DNA of 64,000 nt from Chloroflexota bacterium (lineage in GTDB: Bacteria; Chloroflexota; Dormibacteria; Dormibacterales; Dormibacteraceae): positions 25,275-89,274 of the forward strand of contig VBDR01000029.1 in assembly GCA_005882135.1 (NCBI GenBank). The letters run 5' to 3'. The notes under the pieces were generated by a model. That model was not told where the DNA came from, made no database searches, and saw nothing but the letters and a program-made list of their open reading frames with translations. This document shows positions 17,994-27,275 of this stretch, piece after piece (positions within the stretch are counted from its first letter, which is position 1; each line of letters starts with the position of its first letter). A program made the translations under genes and the position numbers.

Positions 17994-19078
17994 TGGGTCC
18001 CGACTCGCTCGATCGGCGAGTCGCTCTCGACCGCGGCGTCGCCGACGACCCACACCTTTCGCCTTCTCGCCCGCCCTGCGACATCAAGCAACTCGGCGTT
18101 CGCGCTCGCCGTGATCACGACCGTCTCCCCCTGCTCCCCACGCAGTGGGGAGCTGGCGGCGAAGCCGCCTGAGGGGCTGGGGTATCTGGCTAGCCACTCC
18201 AGCTGCGACCACAGGTCACGCGGCGAGTGACTCGGCTCCCGACCGGGTGCCCACAAGACCACGCGGCCACCTTCACTGATGCAGTCCCACGCTTCCGATG
18301 CGGCGATGCGGGCGATCTGGTCGGCAACGTCGGCGGATGGAGGCGATGGATCAACAAAAATGCCCAGCATTCGGAGTCCGGGCGGCTCGTACTCGCGAAC
18401 CACGAGCTCGCCGTGACGCGCGCTCGACCTCCAGTGGATCCGCCGGAGCGAATCGCCGCGGCGGTACTCGCGGATGCCGAAGAGCTCGTTGCCGGAACCA
18501 GATCTGGGCGCGGCCACGCTTGCCTCCAGCTCGTGCGTCTGTCGCCGCCCGGCCAGCGACCTGAAGCGTGGAAGGACCAGGGCGACCTCGGCATCTGGAA
18601 AGGACCGGCGCCCCTGAAAGAAACCCAGCGGGTCGCTGCTCCCGATCGTCCACCCCGTCGCACCGATGGGGCCGCGATGAAGCTCACGGAGGACCTCCAG
18701 ACGCGTCCAGCCTTTGGCCGGCACGAGGCCGGTTCCAAAGGTCAGCTTTTTTCCGCCGACGTAGCCGTTGATCCATGCAGGTCCGCGCGATCCTCCGGTC
18801 GTGTTGAGACCGAGCTCGAGCTCGATTCCATCGCCCTCAAACACCGGCGCCGGGAACGGCCCATTCCGCAGCAGATGCCCGGGCAGGTCATCCGCAGGCG
18901 ATCCAGGCGCAGTTCGGATGCCGCGGACAGCCAGCCGCAGCCGGAGCCCGGCCCGGTTCCACCACGAGTACACGCCGGCGAAGATCAGCAAGGCGAGAAT
19001 CCATGCCGCCAGCAAAAAGAGCCAGGGCACCTGCGAGGTGGCGCCGTACCACTCCAGGACAAGCCACAGCGCCGCCAC
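17981..19078 (-). CDS. DUF58 domain membrane protein
   Basis: A 365-residue protein: one or two N-terminal membrane helices (about residues 10-40), a beta-rich middle, and the DUF58 signature REYRRGDSLRRIHWR near residue 205 followed by GELVVREYE, then a von Willebrand-like C-terminal fold. DUF58 proteins are partners of MoxR AAA+ ATPases. It follows moxR by 37 bp and overlaps the transglutaminase gene. The start (GTG 19078) is not certain because no good ribosome site is visible. A palindromic repeat (18132-18182) is translated within its C-terminal part as PSPSGGFAASSPLRGEQ. Confidence 0.88.
   Translation of the reverse strand: MAALWLVLEWYGATSQVPWLFLLAAWILALLIFAGVYSWWNRAGLRLRLAVRGIRTAPGSPADDLPGHLLRNGPFPAPVFEGDGIELELGLNTTGGSRGPAWINGYVGGKKLTFGTGLVPAKGWTRLEVLRELHRGPIGATGWTIGSSDPLGFFQGRRSFPDAEVALVLPRFRSLAGRRQTHELEASVAAPRSGSGNELFGIREYRRGDSLRRIHWRSSARHGELVVREYEPPGLRMLGIFVDPSPPSADVADQIARIAASEAWDCISEGGRVVLWAPGREPSHSPRDLWSQLEWLARYPSPSGGFAASSPLRGEQGETVVITASANAELLDVAGRARRRKVWVVGDAAVESDSPIERVGTQWPL
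18132..18182. repeat. dispersed palindromic repeat inside the DUF58 gene
   Basis: GCTCCCCA-CGCA-GTGGGGAGC followed by module B GGCGGCGAAGCCGCC and the tail TGAGGGGCTGGGG. Orientation A then B. In frame with the DUF58 protein. Confidence 0.85.
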
Positions 19079-19115
19079 GCCGGATACCCGCCAGGTCGGC
19101 CTCAGCAGACTGTCC

Positions 19116-20081
19116 TCAGCGCTGTCGCAAAGGCGGAATCGGCAGCGCGGTCAGGACCTCGCCCAGCATGTCGGCGGCCCTACCCCGGCCGCGCATGCCA
19201 AGGCGATGGGCGAGCACCGGCGCCGCCAGCAGCTTGATGTCGTCCGGAAGGACGAAGTCGCGGCCCTCGAACAGCGCCCACGCCTGCGACGCCCGCTGGA
19301 GATAGACCCCGGACCGCATGCTCGCGGGCAAGAGGACATCGGGCCGCGAGCGGATGGACTGCAGGAGCGCCACGATGTAGGTCCGGATCGCGGGTGCGGC
19401 GACGACGCGCAGGCAAGCCTCCTGGAGCACGATCACGTCGCTGACGTCGATCACCGCGGTCAGGTCCGCGATCGGGTCGCCATGTTCGCGACGGGCAAGA
19501 ACCTCCATCGCCTCGGCCTCCGTCGGCGGCCCCATCTCGGCCGCGAGCACGAATCGGTCGAGCTGGGATTCGGGCAGCGGGTACGTGCCGTGAAACTCGG
19601 CGGGATTCTGCGTCGCGACCACGAAGAAGGGGCGCTCGAGCGTGCGCGTGGTGCCCTCGACGGTGACCTGACCCTCCCCCATCGCCTCGAGCAGCGCCGA
19701 CTGCGTGCGGGGGGTCGCCCGGTTCACCTCATCCGCGAGCACGATGTTGGCGAAGATCGGCCCGGCGATGAACTCGAAGCTCAGGTCCTTCTGGTTGAAG
19801 ATGCTCGAGCCGGTGATATCCGAGGGAAGCAGGTCCGGCGTGCACTGGATGCGGCGGAAGGTGCCGCCGACTGACGTGGCCAGGGCGCGCGCGAGCATCG
19901 TCTTGCCCGTGCCCGGCAGGTCCTGGAGCAGGACGTGGCCGCCGGCGACCAGGCCCGCGAGCGCCAGCCGCACCACCCGCTCCTTGCCGACGATGACGCG
20001 GTGGATGTTCTTTTCGACCCGCTCGAGGAGCTCGGCCGCGCGCTGGGGCTGGAGGGAGTGTTCCTGGGACGCCGATGACAT
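19116..20081 (-). CDS. moxR: MoxR family AAA+ ATPase
   Basis: A 321-residue AAA+ ATPase believed to act as a chaperone-like remodeller with DUF58/VWA partners. Walker A DLPGTGKTMLA near residue 58, Walker B VLADEVNRATPRTQ near residue 116, sensor 1 VVATQNPAEFHGTYPLPE near residue 155, and the sensor 2 region LDRFVLA. Start ATG 20081 (a TTG codon one position upstream is an alternative). First gene of a moxR-DUF58-transglutaminase-pepF cluster. The same arrangement is common and supports joint function at the membrane. Confidence 0.95.
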   Translation of the reverse strand: MSSASQEHSLQPQRAAELLERVEKNIHRVIVGKERVVRLALAGLVAGGHVLLQDLPGTGKTMLARALATSVGGTFRRIQCTPDLLPSDITGSSIFNQKDLSFEFIAGPIFANIVLADEVNRATPRTQSALLEAMGEGQVTVEGTTRTLERPFFVVATQNPAEFHGTYPLPESQLDRFVLAAEMGPPTEAEAMEVLARREHGDPIADLTAVIDVSDVIVLQEACLRVVAAPAIRTYIVALLQSIRSRPDVLLPASMRSGVYLQRASQAWALFEGRDFVLPDDIKLLAAPVLAHRLGMRGRGRAADMLGEVLTALPIPPLRQR

Positions 20082-20160
20082 CAACTCGCGCTCCAGTCTA
20101 GAGCCGGGTTCGCGAACCTCTGACGTGTTAGGTCACAGGGTGCCGAAGCTGCAAACCGGC

Positions 20161-20538
20161 TCAGCCCTTTACGTAGCTGAGCTTCTCAGCGACCTTGCCG
20201 TCGCGGACCTTGAACAGGTCGATACCGCGCACGTGGCCGCTCCCCCAATCGAAGCGCCAGCGGACGATGGCGCGATCGCCGGCGACGACGATCTCCTCGG
20301 TTTCGAACCTTGCCCGAGGTGAGTCGCCGAAGAACTTATCCCAGAACCGGCGCACCGCCGCCTGGCCGATATGCCTCTCGCCGTCGGGTCGAGGCAGGGT
20401 GTTCTCGAATAAGCAGTCGTCGGTCATGAGAGACATCACGCCGTCGACATCGTGGCGGTTGAACGCCTGGTTGAAGGCGTTGACGGTCGCCTCGGTGGTG
20501 GCTCCATCCCCCGCCTGCGGCGGGTCCTTATCGATCAT
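20161..20538 (-). CDS. SnoaL-like / NTF2-fold small protein
   Basis: A 125-residue cytosolic protein with the SnoaL-like polyketide-cyclase fold pattern: AFNQAFNRHDVDGVMSLM near residue 21, DDCLFENT, AAVRRFWDKFF near residue 60, and the paired end strands RWRFDWGSG / IDLFKVRDGKV. These proteins act as isomerases, cyclases or ligand-binding modules; the substrate cannot be told. It begins at ATG 20538, six bases beyond the end of the chelatase-type ATPase gene (20545), so it is probably co-transcribed with it. Confidence 0.82.
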   Translation of the reverse strand: MIDKDPPQAGDGATTEATVNAFNQAFNRHDVDGVMSLMTDDCLFENTLPRPDGERHIGQAAVRRFWDKFFGDSPRARFETEEIVVAGDRAIVRWRFDWGSGHVRGIDLFKVRDGKVAEKLSYVKG

Positions 20539-20544
20539 GGGAGG

Positions 20545-21576
20545 TCAGCCCTGGCCGACCATCCGGGCGATGACCTCGCCCAGGTTCGGACCGCCTTTGC
20601 CGAATGGCACGGAGTGCACGCGATGCGCGAACACCATCTCCGCCACCTCGCCGACATGGCTGACGGCGACCTCGTCCGCGCTGTCGTACGCGGCCTTGGC
20701 CTGGGCGGCGCGGGCGCACACCAGGTCGGAGCGGTGCCCGTCGACCTCGAGCGCGATCGAGATCTGGGCGATCAAGCGCAGGATCTGGCGCGGCAGGGTG
20801 ACTTCGGGAAAGGTCGCGATCGCTTCGGCGATCTGCGACCGGACCGACTGCTCCGACTCCGCGTGCTGCTGGTAGAAGAGGTTGGGGTCGTCTTCCCAAA
20901 CCGCGCGCTTCTCGACGATGGCGACCCGCTGGTCGAGGTCGCGGATGCCCTCCACGTCGACGCACAGACCGAAACGGTCCAGCAGCTGCGGCCGCAGCTC
21001 GCCCTCTTCCGGGTTCATCGTCCCGACCAGGATGAAGCGAGACGGGTGCGACACTGACACTCCTTCCCTCTCCACGGTGTTGATCCCCATGGCGGCCGCG
21101 TCGAGCAGCACGTCGACGATGTGGTCGTCGAGCAGGTTGACCTCGTCGACGTAGAGGATGTTGCGGTTCGCCTCGGCGAGCACGCCCGGCTCGAATCGCC
21201 GCGAGCCTTCTTTCAGTGCAGCCTCGAGGTCGATCGTGCCCACCACGCGGTCCTCAGACGCGTTGATCGGGAGCTCAACCACGCGCATGCGGCGCGTGGT
21301 TGACGGGAGCGAGCCCGACGCTGCTCGTTCGCGGCAGTCCAGACACCAATCTTCGGGGTCCTCCGGGTGGCAGCCGAAGTGACAGCCTTCGACCACCTTC
21401 TGTTCCGGCAGGAGGCGGGCGAGCGCCCGGACCGCGGTTGACTTTCCTGTGCCCTTTTCGCCCCGGATCAGCACTCCGCCGATGGTCGGGTTGATGGCGT
21501 TGAGAACCAGGGCCAGCTTCATCTCATCCTGGCCGACGATCGCCGTGAACGGGTAGGAGTAGCGGTCCAGTGCCAT
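20545..21576 (-). CDS. Mg/Co-chelatase subunit I-type AAA+ ATPase
   Basis: A 343-residue protein of the ChlI/BchI/CobS-like family. Walker [10 protein letters not shown] near residue 39, Walker [15 protein letters not shown] near residue 138, sensor motif [19 protein letters not shown] near residue 183. An unusual insertion after the Walker A contains four cysteines (CHFGC then CLDC about 9 residues later), conserved in the paralogue at 22168-24261. In chelatases this subunit energises metal insertion into a tetrapyrrole together with a VWA (D) and a large (H/CobN) subunit. No large subunit is in the window. The N-terminal half is strikingly similar to its neighbour's, so the two arose by duplication. 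Confidence 0.88.
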   Translation of the reverse strand: MALDRYSYPFTAIVGQDEMKLALVLNAINPTIGGVLIRGEKGTGKSTAVRALARLLPEQKVVEGCHFGCHPEDPEDWCLDCRERAASGSLPSTTRRMRVVELPINASEDRVVGTIDLEAALKEGSRRFEPGVLAEANRNILYVDEVNLLDDHIVDVLLDAAAMGINTVEREGVSVSHPSRFILVGTMNPEEGELRPQLLDRFGLCVDVEGIRDLDQRVAIVEKRAVWEDDPNLFYQQHAESEQSVRSQIAEAIATFPEVTLPRQILRLIAQISIALEVDGHRSDLVCARAAQAKAAYDSADEVAVSHVGEVAEMVFAHRVHSVPFGKGGPNLGEVIARMVGQG

Positions 21577-21611
21577 GCTGCGAGGACGATATTACCGGCG
21601 GGGGACTGCGC

Positions 21612-22130
21612 CTACTGACAGGGCGGCGCCTGGTACATCACCAGGGTCGGATCCTTGCCAAAGCTCCAGCCGTAGTAGGCGGCGGCGAGCGCGTAACCGT
21701 TCGTTTCCTCAGGCTTCGTCGCGTGGTTGTGGTTGAAGTCGTCGCAGATGGCGGCTTCGGCTTGACCCTCGGTCGGGTTGAGGCCGAGCCCGAGAATGCT
21801 GGCGCTCACGCTGGCGTAAAAGCTCCACGCCTGCACGTTGACCTCGCCGCGCCGGCAGAACAGGGGACCAGCATTGCCGTTGGCGGTCGTCTGGATCGGA
21901 GTCGAGCATAGGGCCCCGAATGGTAAGTCCGGCGCCGGCGCCAGCACGCGCGGCGAAACAGGAGTGCCCACCGGCACTCCCGAAGGGGTCGCGGTGCTCG
22001 AAGGCGAAGGGGAGGGGCCTGGCGTCAAAGTCGCGGACGTGGCCGGCGAGGGTGTCGGATTCACGGCCACCGGCTGGGATGCGCAGCCGGCCATCAGCAC
22101 GATCGCGAACGGGACTAGGAGAATTTTCAT
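21612..22130 (-). CDS. putative lipoprotein, unknown function
   Basis: A 172-residue protein with a lipoprotein signal: MKILLVPFAIVLMAGC (lipobox MAGC, Cys 16), then a Pro/Ser/Thr-rich linker (residues 24-60), and a small C-terminal domain with four or more cysteines (LCSTP, FCRRG, ICDD, PPC). Presumed anchored outside the cytoplasmic membrane. It lies between two chelatase-type ATPase genes, in the same orientation, but the 35-37 bp gaps on each side do not prove co-function. No family recognised. Confidence 0.75.
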   Translation of the reverse strand: MKILLVPFAIVLMAGCASQPVAVNPTPSPATSATLTPGPSPSPSSTATPSGVPVGTPVSPRVLAPAPDLPFGALCSTPIQTTANGNAGPLFCRRGEVNVQAWSFYASVSASILGLGLNPTEGQAEAAICDDFNHNHATKPEETNGYALAAAYYGWSFGKDPTLVMYQAPPCQ

Positions 22131-22167
22131 GGGACCAAGAGCTTGAACGAATGTCCGCGATTATGCG

Positions 22168-24261
22168 TTACCGGCCGCGTCCGAGCTCCCGTTCCACGGC
22201 GGTCGCGATCTCGTCGCGCGACAGGTCATAAAGGCCGTAGTAATGCGCGCCCATGCGCTCGGCCAGGTCGGCGCACGCGTTGATCGCGTAGGTCTGATAC
22301 ATCGGCGCCACGCGAGCCAGGTGCTGCACCGAAGGCAGATGGCTGTAATCGCGCGCGGAGTCGATGACCAGCGCGTCGATGTCCTCCGCGTCGATGAGAG
22401 CCGCCACCTTCTGCGCCTCCACGAGCGGCTCCTCTTTGAACATCGAGATGTTGCCGCGACCGTCGCTGATCAGGACCAGCAGCGGGCGGATGGTCGGGTC
22501 GCGCAGCAGCTCCGTCTTCACGACCTTGTAGCCGGCCATCAGCCCATGCGTCAGCGGCGTCGTGCCGCCGACCGAGAGCCTCTCCAGGCGGCGCCGCGCC
22601 AGCGACACGCTCGAGGTCGGCCGCAGCACGACCTCCGCGGTGCGGTTCTTGAAGATGACGACCGCGACCCGGTCCCGGCGAACGTACGCGTCCTGGAGCA
22701 GCGAAAGGATGGCGCCCTTCGTCGCGGCCATCCGCTGCTCCGCGTCCATCGAAGCCGAGGCGTCGACCACGAACACGATCAGGTTGCCGACCTTGCGTTC
22801 GCGCACCTTCTGCCGCAGGTCGCGTCGCTCGAGCATCAAGCGCTCCCCGTGGCGCCGGCCCCTCTCCACCTGGAGGGGCGCCGCCGCGCGAACGGTGGCA
22901 TCGATCGCGAGGTCGTTGACCTTTTCCTTTGGCGCGGCGCGCACGTAGCGGCCGCGGCGGTCCGGCGTTTGGCTCGCCGCGCGCTTGCCGCCTTGCTTGC
23001 GCACCCGTCGCTGCCGCGGCAGGTCGATGCGCCGCAGGTTGAAAGTTTGTAACGCCTCCGGTGCCGATTCGTGGCCGCTCGAGCCGCCCGTCGTGACGCC
23101 GGTGTCGGCGCCCGCCGACTGCTGGCCGGTGTCCGACGAGCTCGCGCTCTGCTCCGCCGTGGCCTCCGAAGACGCCTCGCTCTCCGAGCCCTGGGGGTCG
23201 CCCGTCTCGGAGTCCGAGGGCTGCGAGCCCTCCTGCTCCTCCCCGCGCTCCGGCGAGCTTGTCTCGTCCTGGTCGCGACGCAGAGGCTGGCGGGCACGGT
23301 GGGCGAGGGCGAGGGTTGCCGCGTCGTAGATGTCCTCGCGGCTTGGCGTGCCGTGCCGGCGATAGGCGGCCAGGGCCCGCGCCGCGTGGTCGATGACGAC
23401 GTCGGCGCGGTGGCCCAGCACCTCCGCCTCGACGCAGATCGAGGAGATCAGCCGGGCGTGGCCGGCGGTGATGCGGACCTCTTTCACCCGGCCGATGGCT
23501 TCGGCCAGCGCGCGCGAGAGGTTGCCGTCCGCGGCGGCAAACTCGTTCGTGAACTCGTGGTCTCCACGGTTGAAGGCCGCGTCGCGCTCGGCGATCAGGA
23601 CGCGCTCGTCAGGATCGCGAATCCCCTCCACGTCGACGCACAGCCCGAAGCGGTCGAGCAGCTGCGGCCGGAGCTCGCCCTCTTCGGGATTCATGGTCCC
23701 GACGAGGATGAAACGCGAGGGATGGCTGAAGGAGACGCCTTCCCGCTCGATGACGTTGACGCCCATCGCCGCGGCGTCGAGCAGCACGTCGACCAGATGG
23801 TCGTCGAGGAGGTTCACCTCGTCGACGTAGAGGATGTTTCGGTTGGCTTCGGCCAGCACGCCGGGCTCGAAGCGGCGGGTCCCCGTGCGGAGGGCCGCCT
23901 CGATGTCGATGGTGCCTACGACCCGGTCTTCCGAGGCGTTGATCGGCAGCTCGACCACCCGCATCCGCCGTTTGTGATGCGGGAGCGTGCCGGCAGCCTT
24001 GAGCTTGGCCCGGCAGTCGGCGCAAAGGGCGTCGGGGTCTGTCGGGTCACAACCGAAGTGGCAGCCCTCGACCACATCGTGTTCGGGCAGCAGCCTGGCC
24101 AGGGCGCGCACGGCGGTCGATTTCCCCGTCCCCTTTTCGCCGCGGATCAGCACGCCGCCGATGGTGGGGACGATCGCGTTCAGGATCAGGGCCAGCTTCA
24201 TCGATTCCTGGCCCACGATCGCCGTGAAGGGGTAAGAGTGCCGGTCGAGCGTGACGTTCAC
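22168..24261 (-). CDS. ChlI-ChlD fusion, putative metallochelatase subunit
   Basis: A 697-residue fusion. Residues 1-330: AAA+ domain with Walker [10 protein letters not shown], the four-Cys insertion [17 protein letters not shown] and Walker [10 protein letters not shown]. Residues about 330-415: a Ser/Glu/Gln-rich acidic linker. Residues 480-690: a von Willebrand A domain with an intact MIDAS (DASASM near residue 500, TTPLTHGL, and a downstream LISDGRGN). This is the architecture annotated as putative cobaltochelatase or magnesium chelatase subunit D in high-GC bacteria. CobN or ChlH is not present in the window, so the tetrapyrrole substrate cannot be fixed; B12 synthesis is plausible given the B12-dependent NrdJ here. 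Confidence 0.88.
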   Translation of the reverse strand: MNVTLDRHSYPFTAIVGQESMKLALILNAIVPTIGGVLIRGEKGTGKSTAVRALARLLPEHDVVEGCHFGCDPTDPDALCADCRAKLKAAGTLPHHKRRMRVVELPINASEDRVVGTIDIEAALRTGTRRFEPGVLAEANRNILYVDEVNLLDDHLVDVLLDAAAMGVNVIEREGVSFSHPSRFILVGTMNPEEGELRPQLLDRFGLCVDVEGIRDPDERVLIAERDAAFNRGDHEFTNEFAAADGNLSRALAEAIGRVKEVRITAGHARLISSICVEAEVLGHRADVVIDHAARALAAYRRHGTPSREDIYDAATLALAHRARQPLRRDQDETSSPERGEEQEGSQPSDSETGDPQGSESEASSEATAEQSASSSDTGQQSAGADTGVTTGGSSGHESAPEALQTFNLRRIDLPRQRRVRKQGGKRAASQTPDRRGRYVRAAPKEKVNDLAIDATVRAAAPLQVERGRRHGERLMLERRDLRQKVRERKVGNLIVFVVDASASMDAEQRMAATKGAILSLLQDAYVRRDRVAVVIFKNRTAEVVLRPTSSVSLARRRLERLSVGGTTPLTHGLMAGYKVVKTELLRDPTIRPLLVLISDGRGNISMFKEEPLVEAQKVAALIDAEDIDALVIDSARDYSHLPSVQHLARVAPMYQTYAINACADLAERMGAHYYGLYDLSRDEIATAVERELGRGR

Positions 24262-24285
24262 TGTCCCAAGATTAGGGGCTCGTAT

Positions 24286-24332
24286 CTCCCCACCCGCGCC
24301 TTCGGCGCGACCTCCCCACGTGGTGGGGAGGT
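24286..24332. repeat. dispersed palindromic repeat, mdh to chelatase gene gap
   Basis: TCTCCCCACC, module B GCGCCTTCGGCGC, then core CCTCCCCA-CGTG-GTGGGGAGG. Fills the 75-bp gap between the mdh stop and the start of the chelatase fusion gene. Confidence 0.85.
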
Positions 24333-24336
24333 GAAG

Positions 24337-25338
24337 CTAGGTCTGGGTCGGGATCAGCTCCTTCACCATCTCCTGCTCCTGCAGCAGCTCCTGGGTCGTG
24401 ATCCGGATCCGCTTCCAGCCGTCGTCGTCGTGCTGGAGGTCGGGGACGACCTCCCAGCGATCGCCGTCGGACCGCACCGGGTACCCGAACTGCAGCCCCT
24501 CAGGCACGCTGTATTCGCCGTGGCTGACCACGGCGAGCGAGTGCCAGTCGCCCCACGGCGTCGGCGTGAGGATGCTGATGACCGAGTCGATCACGGCGTT
24601 CGCAGCCGAGGCCGCCGACGAAGCGCCGCGGGCCTCGATCACCGCCGCGCCCCGCTTCTGGATCGTCTCGACGAACTTGCCCTTGAGCCACCCGTGGTCC
24701 GTGATGACCTCGAACACGGGCAAGCCTGCGATGCGGGCGTTGCGTGCGTCCGGGTATTGCGTCGTCGAGTGGTTTCCCCACACGGCGAGGTTGGAGATCG
24801 CACCCACCGGAACCTTCGCCTTCTTCGCCAGCTGGGTCCGTCCCCGGTTTTCGTCCAGCCGGGTCATGGCAAACCAGCGCTCGGCCGGGATCTCGGGAGC
24901 GTTCATGCGGGCGATGTAGCAGTTGGTGTTGCAGGGGTTGCCCACGACCAGGATCCGCACGTCGTTGGATGCGGTCTTCGCGATCGCCTTGCCCTGTGGG
25001 CCGAAGATGCTGCCGTTCACCGAGAGCAGGTCCGCACGCTCCATGCCCTGCTTGCGCGGGGCGGCTCCCACCAGCAGCGCCCAGTTCGCGCCTTCGAAAG
25101 CCTCCTCAGCCTTGTGGGTGAGGACCATGTCAAGCAGCAGTGGGAACGCGCAATCGTCCAGCTCCATGGCGACGCCTTCGAGGGCTTTCATCGCCGGCTC
25201 GATCTCGAGCATGCGCAGGACGATCGGCTGGTCGGGGCCGAACATCTGGCCGGACGCGATGCGGAAGAGCAGCGCGTAGCCGATCTGCCCAGCGGCGCCG
25301 GTGACCGTGACCTGGATCGGCACCCGCCCCCCGCTCAT
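24337..25338 (-). CDS. mdh: malate dehydrogenase
   Basis: Oxidises malate to oxaloacetate with NAD+ in the citric acid cycle. The 333-residue protein starts with the nucleotide-binding [18 protein letters not shown], and shows [12 protein letters not shown] (substrate-loop Arg), [17 protein letters not shown] (catalytic Asp and substrate Arg) and the catalytic His in [11 protein letters not shown]. This is the cytosolic-type MDH fold of ~330 residues. Starts at ATG 25338. It lies 75 bp upstream of the chelatase fusion with a repeat in the gap; no functional tie is apparent. Confidence 0.95.
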   Translation of the reverse strand: MSGGRVPIQVTVTGAAGQIGYALLFRIASGQMFGPDQPIVLRMLEIEPAMKALEGVAMELDDCAFPLLLDMVLTHKAEEAFEGANWALLVGAAPRKQGMERADLLSVNGSIFGPQGKAIAKTASNDVRILVVGNPCNTNCYIARMNAPEIPAERWFAMTRLDENRGRTQLAKKAKVPVGAISNLAVWGNHSTTQYPDARNARIAGLPVFEVITDHGWLKGKFVETIQKRGAAVIEARGASSAASAANAVIDSVISILTPTPWGDWHSLAVVSHGEYSVPEGLQFGYPVRSDGDRWEVVPDLQHDDDGWKRIRITTQELLQEQEMVKELIPTQT

Positions 25339-25499
25339 CAGGGGAAATGCTAGCTATGCGGCGCCGATTCCGCCCCGCTGGCGCCGCCGGTGCGTTTGCC
25401 GGAGCGGAATTCCGCCCCGTTGGCCCCGCCGGAGCCCCTGCGGCTTGTTACGTCAGCCTCCGCCGCAGGAGGGCTGGTCGCTTGCTGCCAGGGCGTGGA

Positions 25500-25598
25500 T
25501 CAGGCCGGCAAGTGTGTGATGGGGGCGACGGCGAAGATCGCGACTGTGACGATTCCTGAGACGACAAGTAGTACCCCTCGTAGGACGCGCCGCCCCAT
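25500..25598 (-). CDS. possible small single-span membrane peptide
   Basis: An ATG-started frame of 32 codons: a basic start (MGRRVLRG), one hydrophobic segment of about 18 residues (VLLVVSGIVTVAIFAVAP) and a short tail. It follows trmI in the same orientation. No ribosome site is visible, so this may be chance. The remainder of the 25339-25628 gap holds an imperfect direct repeat of about 25 bp (TTCCGCCCCG at 25368-25377 and at 25408-25417) and nothing else that I recognise. Confidence 0.25.
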   Translation of the reverse strand: MGRRVLRGVLLVVSGIVTVAIFAVAPITHLPA

Positions 25599-25628
25599 GC
25601 AGTTGAAACGCTGCGGCCAGTCGAATCG

Positions 25629-26513
25629 TTACCGGAAGCCTTCCCCTTCCGGTTCGAACAGCTCGTCCTCGGCCAGCCGGCGTGCGAAGCACAGGAAACC
25701 GGTGTGGGCGACCATCCGGTGCGACGGCCGCATGCTGCGGCCCCTCACCGTCCATCCGCGCTGCAAAAGCTCGAAGGCCTCGAGCATTCCGAATCCGCGA
25801 ACATCGCGCAGGCAGTCGAAGAAGCGCTGGACCTGGCTGACGTTCGGGCAGTGGGCGAAGACGATCCCACCCGGCCGGAGCGCCGCCTTGGCCGCGGGCA
25901 CGGCCTGCCAGGGTTCGGCTAGATCGAGAAGGACGCGGTCCATGCCGGTCTCCTCGACACCGAGATAGACGTCCCCCAGCTTCAGCGTCAGGTTGGGCGG
26001 AAGCGATCCGAGCGTCTCCACGATCCCGCGCTTGGCAGCTTCGAGAAACTCCTCCCGGGCCTCGTAGCTGACAACCAGCCCCTGCTCCCCCACCGCCCGG
26101 AGCGCGGCCAGCGTGAGGGCCCCGGTCCCGGTTCCGGCCTCGAGCACCCGCGCCCCGGGGTGAAGGTCTGCCCCCACCAGGATGGCACCCAGGTCCTTGG
26201 GGTAGATCGGCTGTGCCTGCCGCCGCCGCCCAGTGACCTGCTCGGCGAACGTCGGCCGCACGGCAAGCAATTTCGCACCGAGCTGGGTGACGACCACGAT
26301 GCCCTCCGGCCGCCCGATCACGTCGTCGTGCTCGATGAGCCCCGAGTGGATCGAGTGGCGCTCACCAGATCGCAGGCGCACGCGGTGCCGCCTACCCACC
26401 TTGTCGATGAGGACTATGAGCTCGCCATCCTTGAATGGCTCTTGAGTCCCCCCACCCCCTCCGTGCCCCGCAGGGGCGCGGCCCCCCGCGAGCGGGGAGG
26501 TGTCTTCATCCAC
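25629..26513 (-). CDS. trmI: tRNA (adenine-58-N1)-methyltransferase TrmI
   Basis: Methylates N1 of A58 in the T loop of tRNA. The 294-residue protein has a small N-terminal beta domain, the linker IYPKDLGAILVGADLHPG, the SAM-binding EAGTGTGALTLAAL near residue 124, and the DRVLLDLAEPW block (catalytic Asp region) near residue 193. The first ~24 residues (DTSPLAGGRAPAGHGGGG) are encoded by a palindromic repeat at 26447-26502; a true start just inside (near GELIVLIDKVG) is possible. Its ATG at 26513 overlaps the end of the preceding methyltransferase gene by 8 bp. Confidence 0.9.
   Translation of the reverse strand: MDEDTSPLAGGRAPAGHGGGGGTQEPFKDGELIVLIDKVGRRHRVRLRSGERHSIHSGLIEHDDVIGRPEGIVVVTQLGAKLLAVRPTFAEQVTGRRRQAQPIYPKDLGAILVGADLHPGARVLEAGTGTGALTLAALRAVGEQGLVVSYEAREEFLEAAKRGIVETLGSLPPNLTLKLGDVYLGVEETGMDRVLLDLAEPWQAVPAAKAALRPGGIVFAHCPNVSQVQRFFDCLRDVRGFGMLEAFELLQRGWTVRGRSMRPSHRMVAHTGFLCFARRLAEDELFEPEGEGFR
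26447..26502. repeat. dispersed palindromic repeat at the start of trmI
   Basis: CCCCCCACCCC flank, module CGTGCCCCGCAGGGGCGCGG, then CCCCCCGCGAGCGGGGAGG. A divergent member. It lies in the N-terminal coding part of trmI. Confidence 0.65.
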
Positions 26514-27264
26514 CGGGCTTGCGGGCGCGGATCAGGGCGTGCCAGTACGCGTGCCACAGCTTCCCTTCGCGCCACTCCGGATGCAGCTGCGTCCGCGCCT
26601 CGCCGGATGACGCGTCGATGACCTGGGCGAGCTCCGCCGCCAGTTCAGCGGCGACCGCCATGTTGTTCATCCACTCCTCGTAGTTCCAGTCGAGCTCGCG
26701 CACCTCGGCCATCTCGACCTCGAAGCCTGCTGCCTCCAGCCTGGCCACCCACTCGTCGACCGTGAGCGACAGGACGTGCGATGGGTCGCGGCGCATCTCG
26801 ACCTCATGCAGCACGTCACGCGCGGGCAGCGGCGGCGCGCAGTCCACGAAAGCCGCGTCGCGGTCGGGCTTCAGGACGCGGTAGGCCTCGGCCAGGAAGC
26901 GATCGATGTCAGGAAAGTGATGAGGCGCCGCGCGGACGACGTAAAGGTCGAACGTGTCGTCCTGGAACGGAAGGTGCGAGGCGTCCCCGATCACCCAATC
27001 CGTGTTGACGACGTCGCGTTCGGCGGCGACGCGGCGGGCCTCGTCCAGCATCTCCCGAGTCACGTCGAGACCGATCACCCGGCGGACGTACGGCGCGAGA
27101 GCGAACGCGGTGTTGCCCGTGCCAGTGGCCACGTCGAGCGCGAGGTCGCCGCGCTTCGGACGCGCCAGGTCGAGCACCTCCTGCAGCCGCACCGAGGAGG
27201 TGTGGAACGTCGACTTCGAATAGTTGGCGGCGACCCGCGAGAAGCTGTCCCTGACGTCCGGCAT
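26506..27264 (-). CDS. class I SAM-dependent methyltransferase, UbiE-like
   Basis: A 252-residue methyltransferase with motif I DVATGTGNTAFALAP near residue 43, motif II-like GLDVTREMLDEAR, post-motif NTDWVIGDASHLPFQDDTFD (nucleobase-contact Asp), and motif III EAYRVLKPD. The C-terminal region has an EWMNN cap. The start ATG 27264 begins with DSFSRVAANY, the usual N-terminus of UbiE/Methyltransf_11 proteins; upstream codons are not conserved. Substrate unknown. It overlaps the trmI start. Confidence 0.82.
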   Translation of the reverse strand: MPDVRDSFSRVAANYSKSTFHTSSVRLQEVLDLARPKRGDLALDVATGTGNTAFALAPYVRRVIGLDVTREMLDEARRVAAERDVVNTDWVIGDASHLPFQDDTFDLYVVRAAPHHFPDIDRFLAEAYRVLKPDRDAAFVDCAPPLPARDVLHEVEMRRDPSHVLSLTVDEWVARLEAAGFEVEMAEVRELDWNYEEWMNNMAVAAELAAELAQVIDASSGEARTQLHPEWREGKLWHAYWHALIRARKPGG

Positions 27265-27275
27265 CGCCGTGGAGT

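Noticed and set aside
20545..24261. Magnesium chelatase for chlorophyll synthesis
   Set aside because: No ChlH, no other bacteriochlorophyll or photosystem genes; only the ATPase/VWA motor subunits are present, which also serve cobalt chelation and other roles.
25347..25968. Plus-strand frames in the mdh-trmI gap
   Set aside because: Low-complexity Pro/Ala/Arg sequence and mirror of trmI; no ribosome site or family resemblance.
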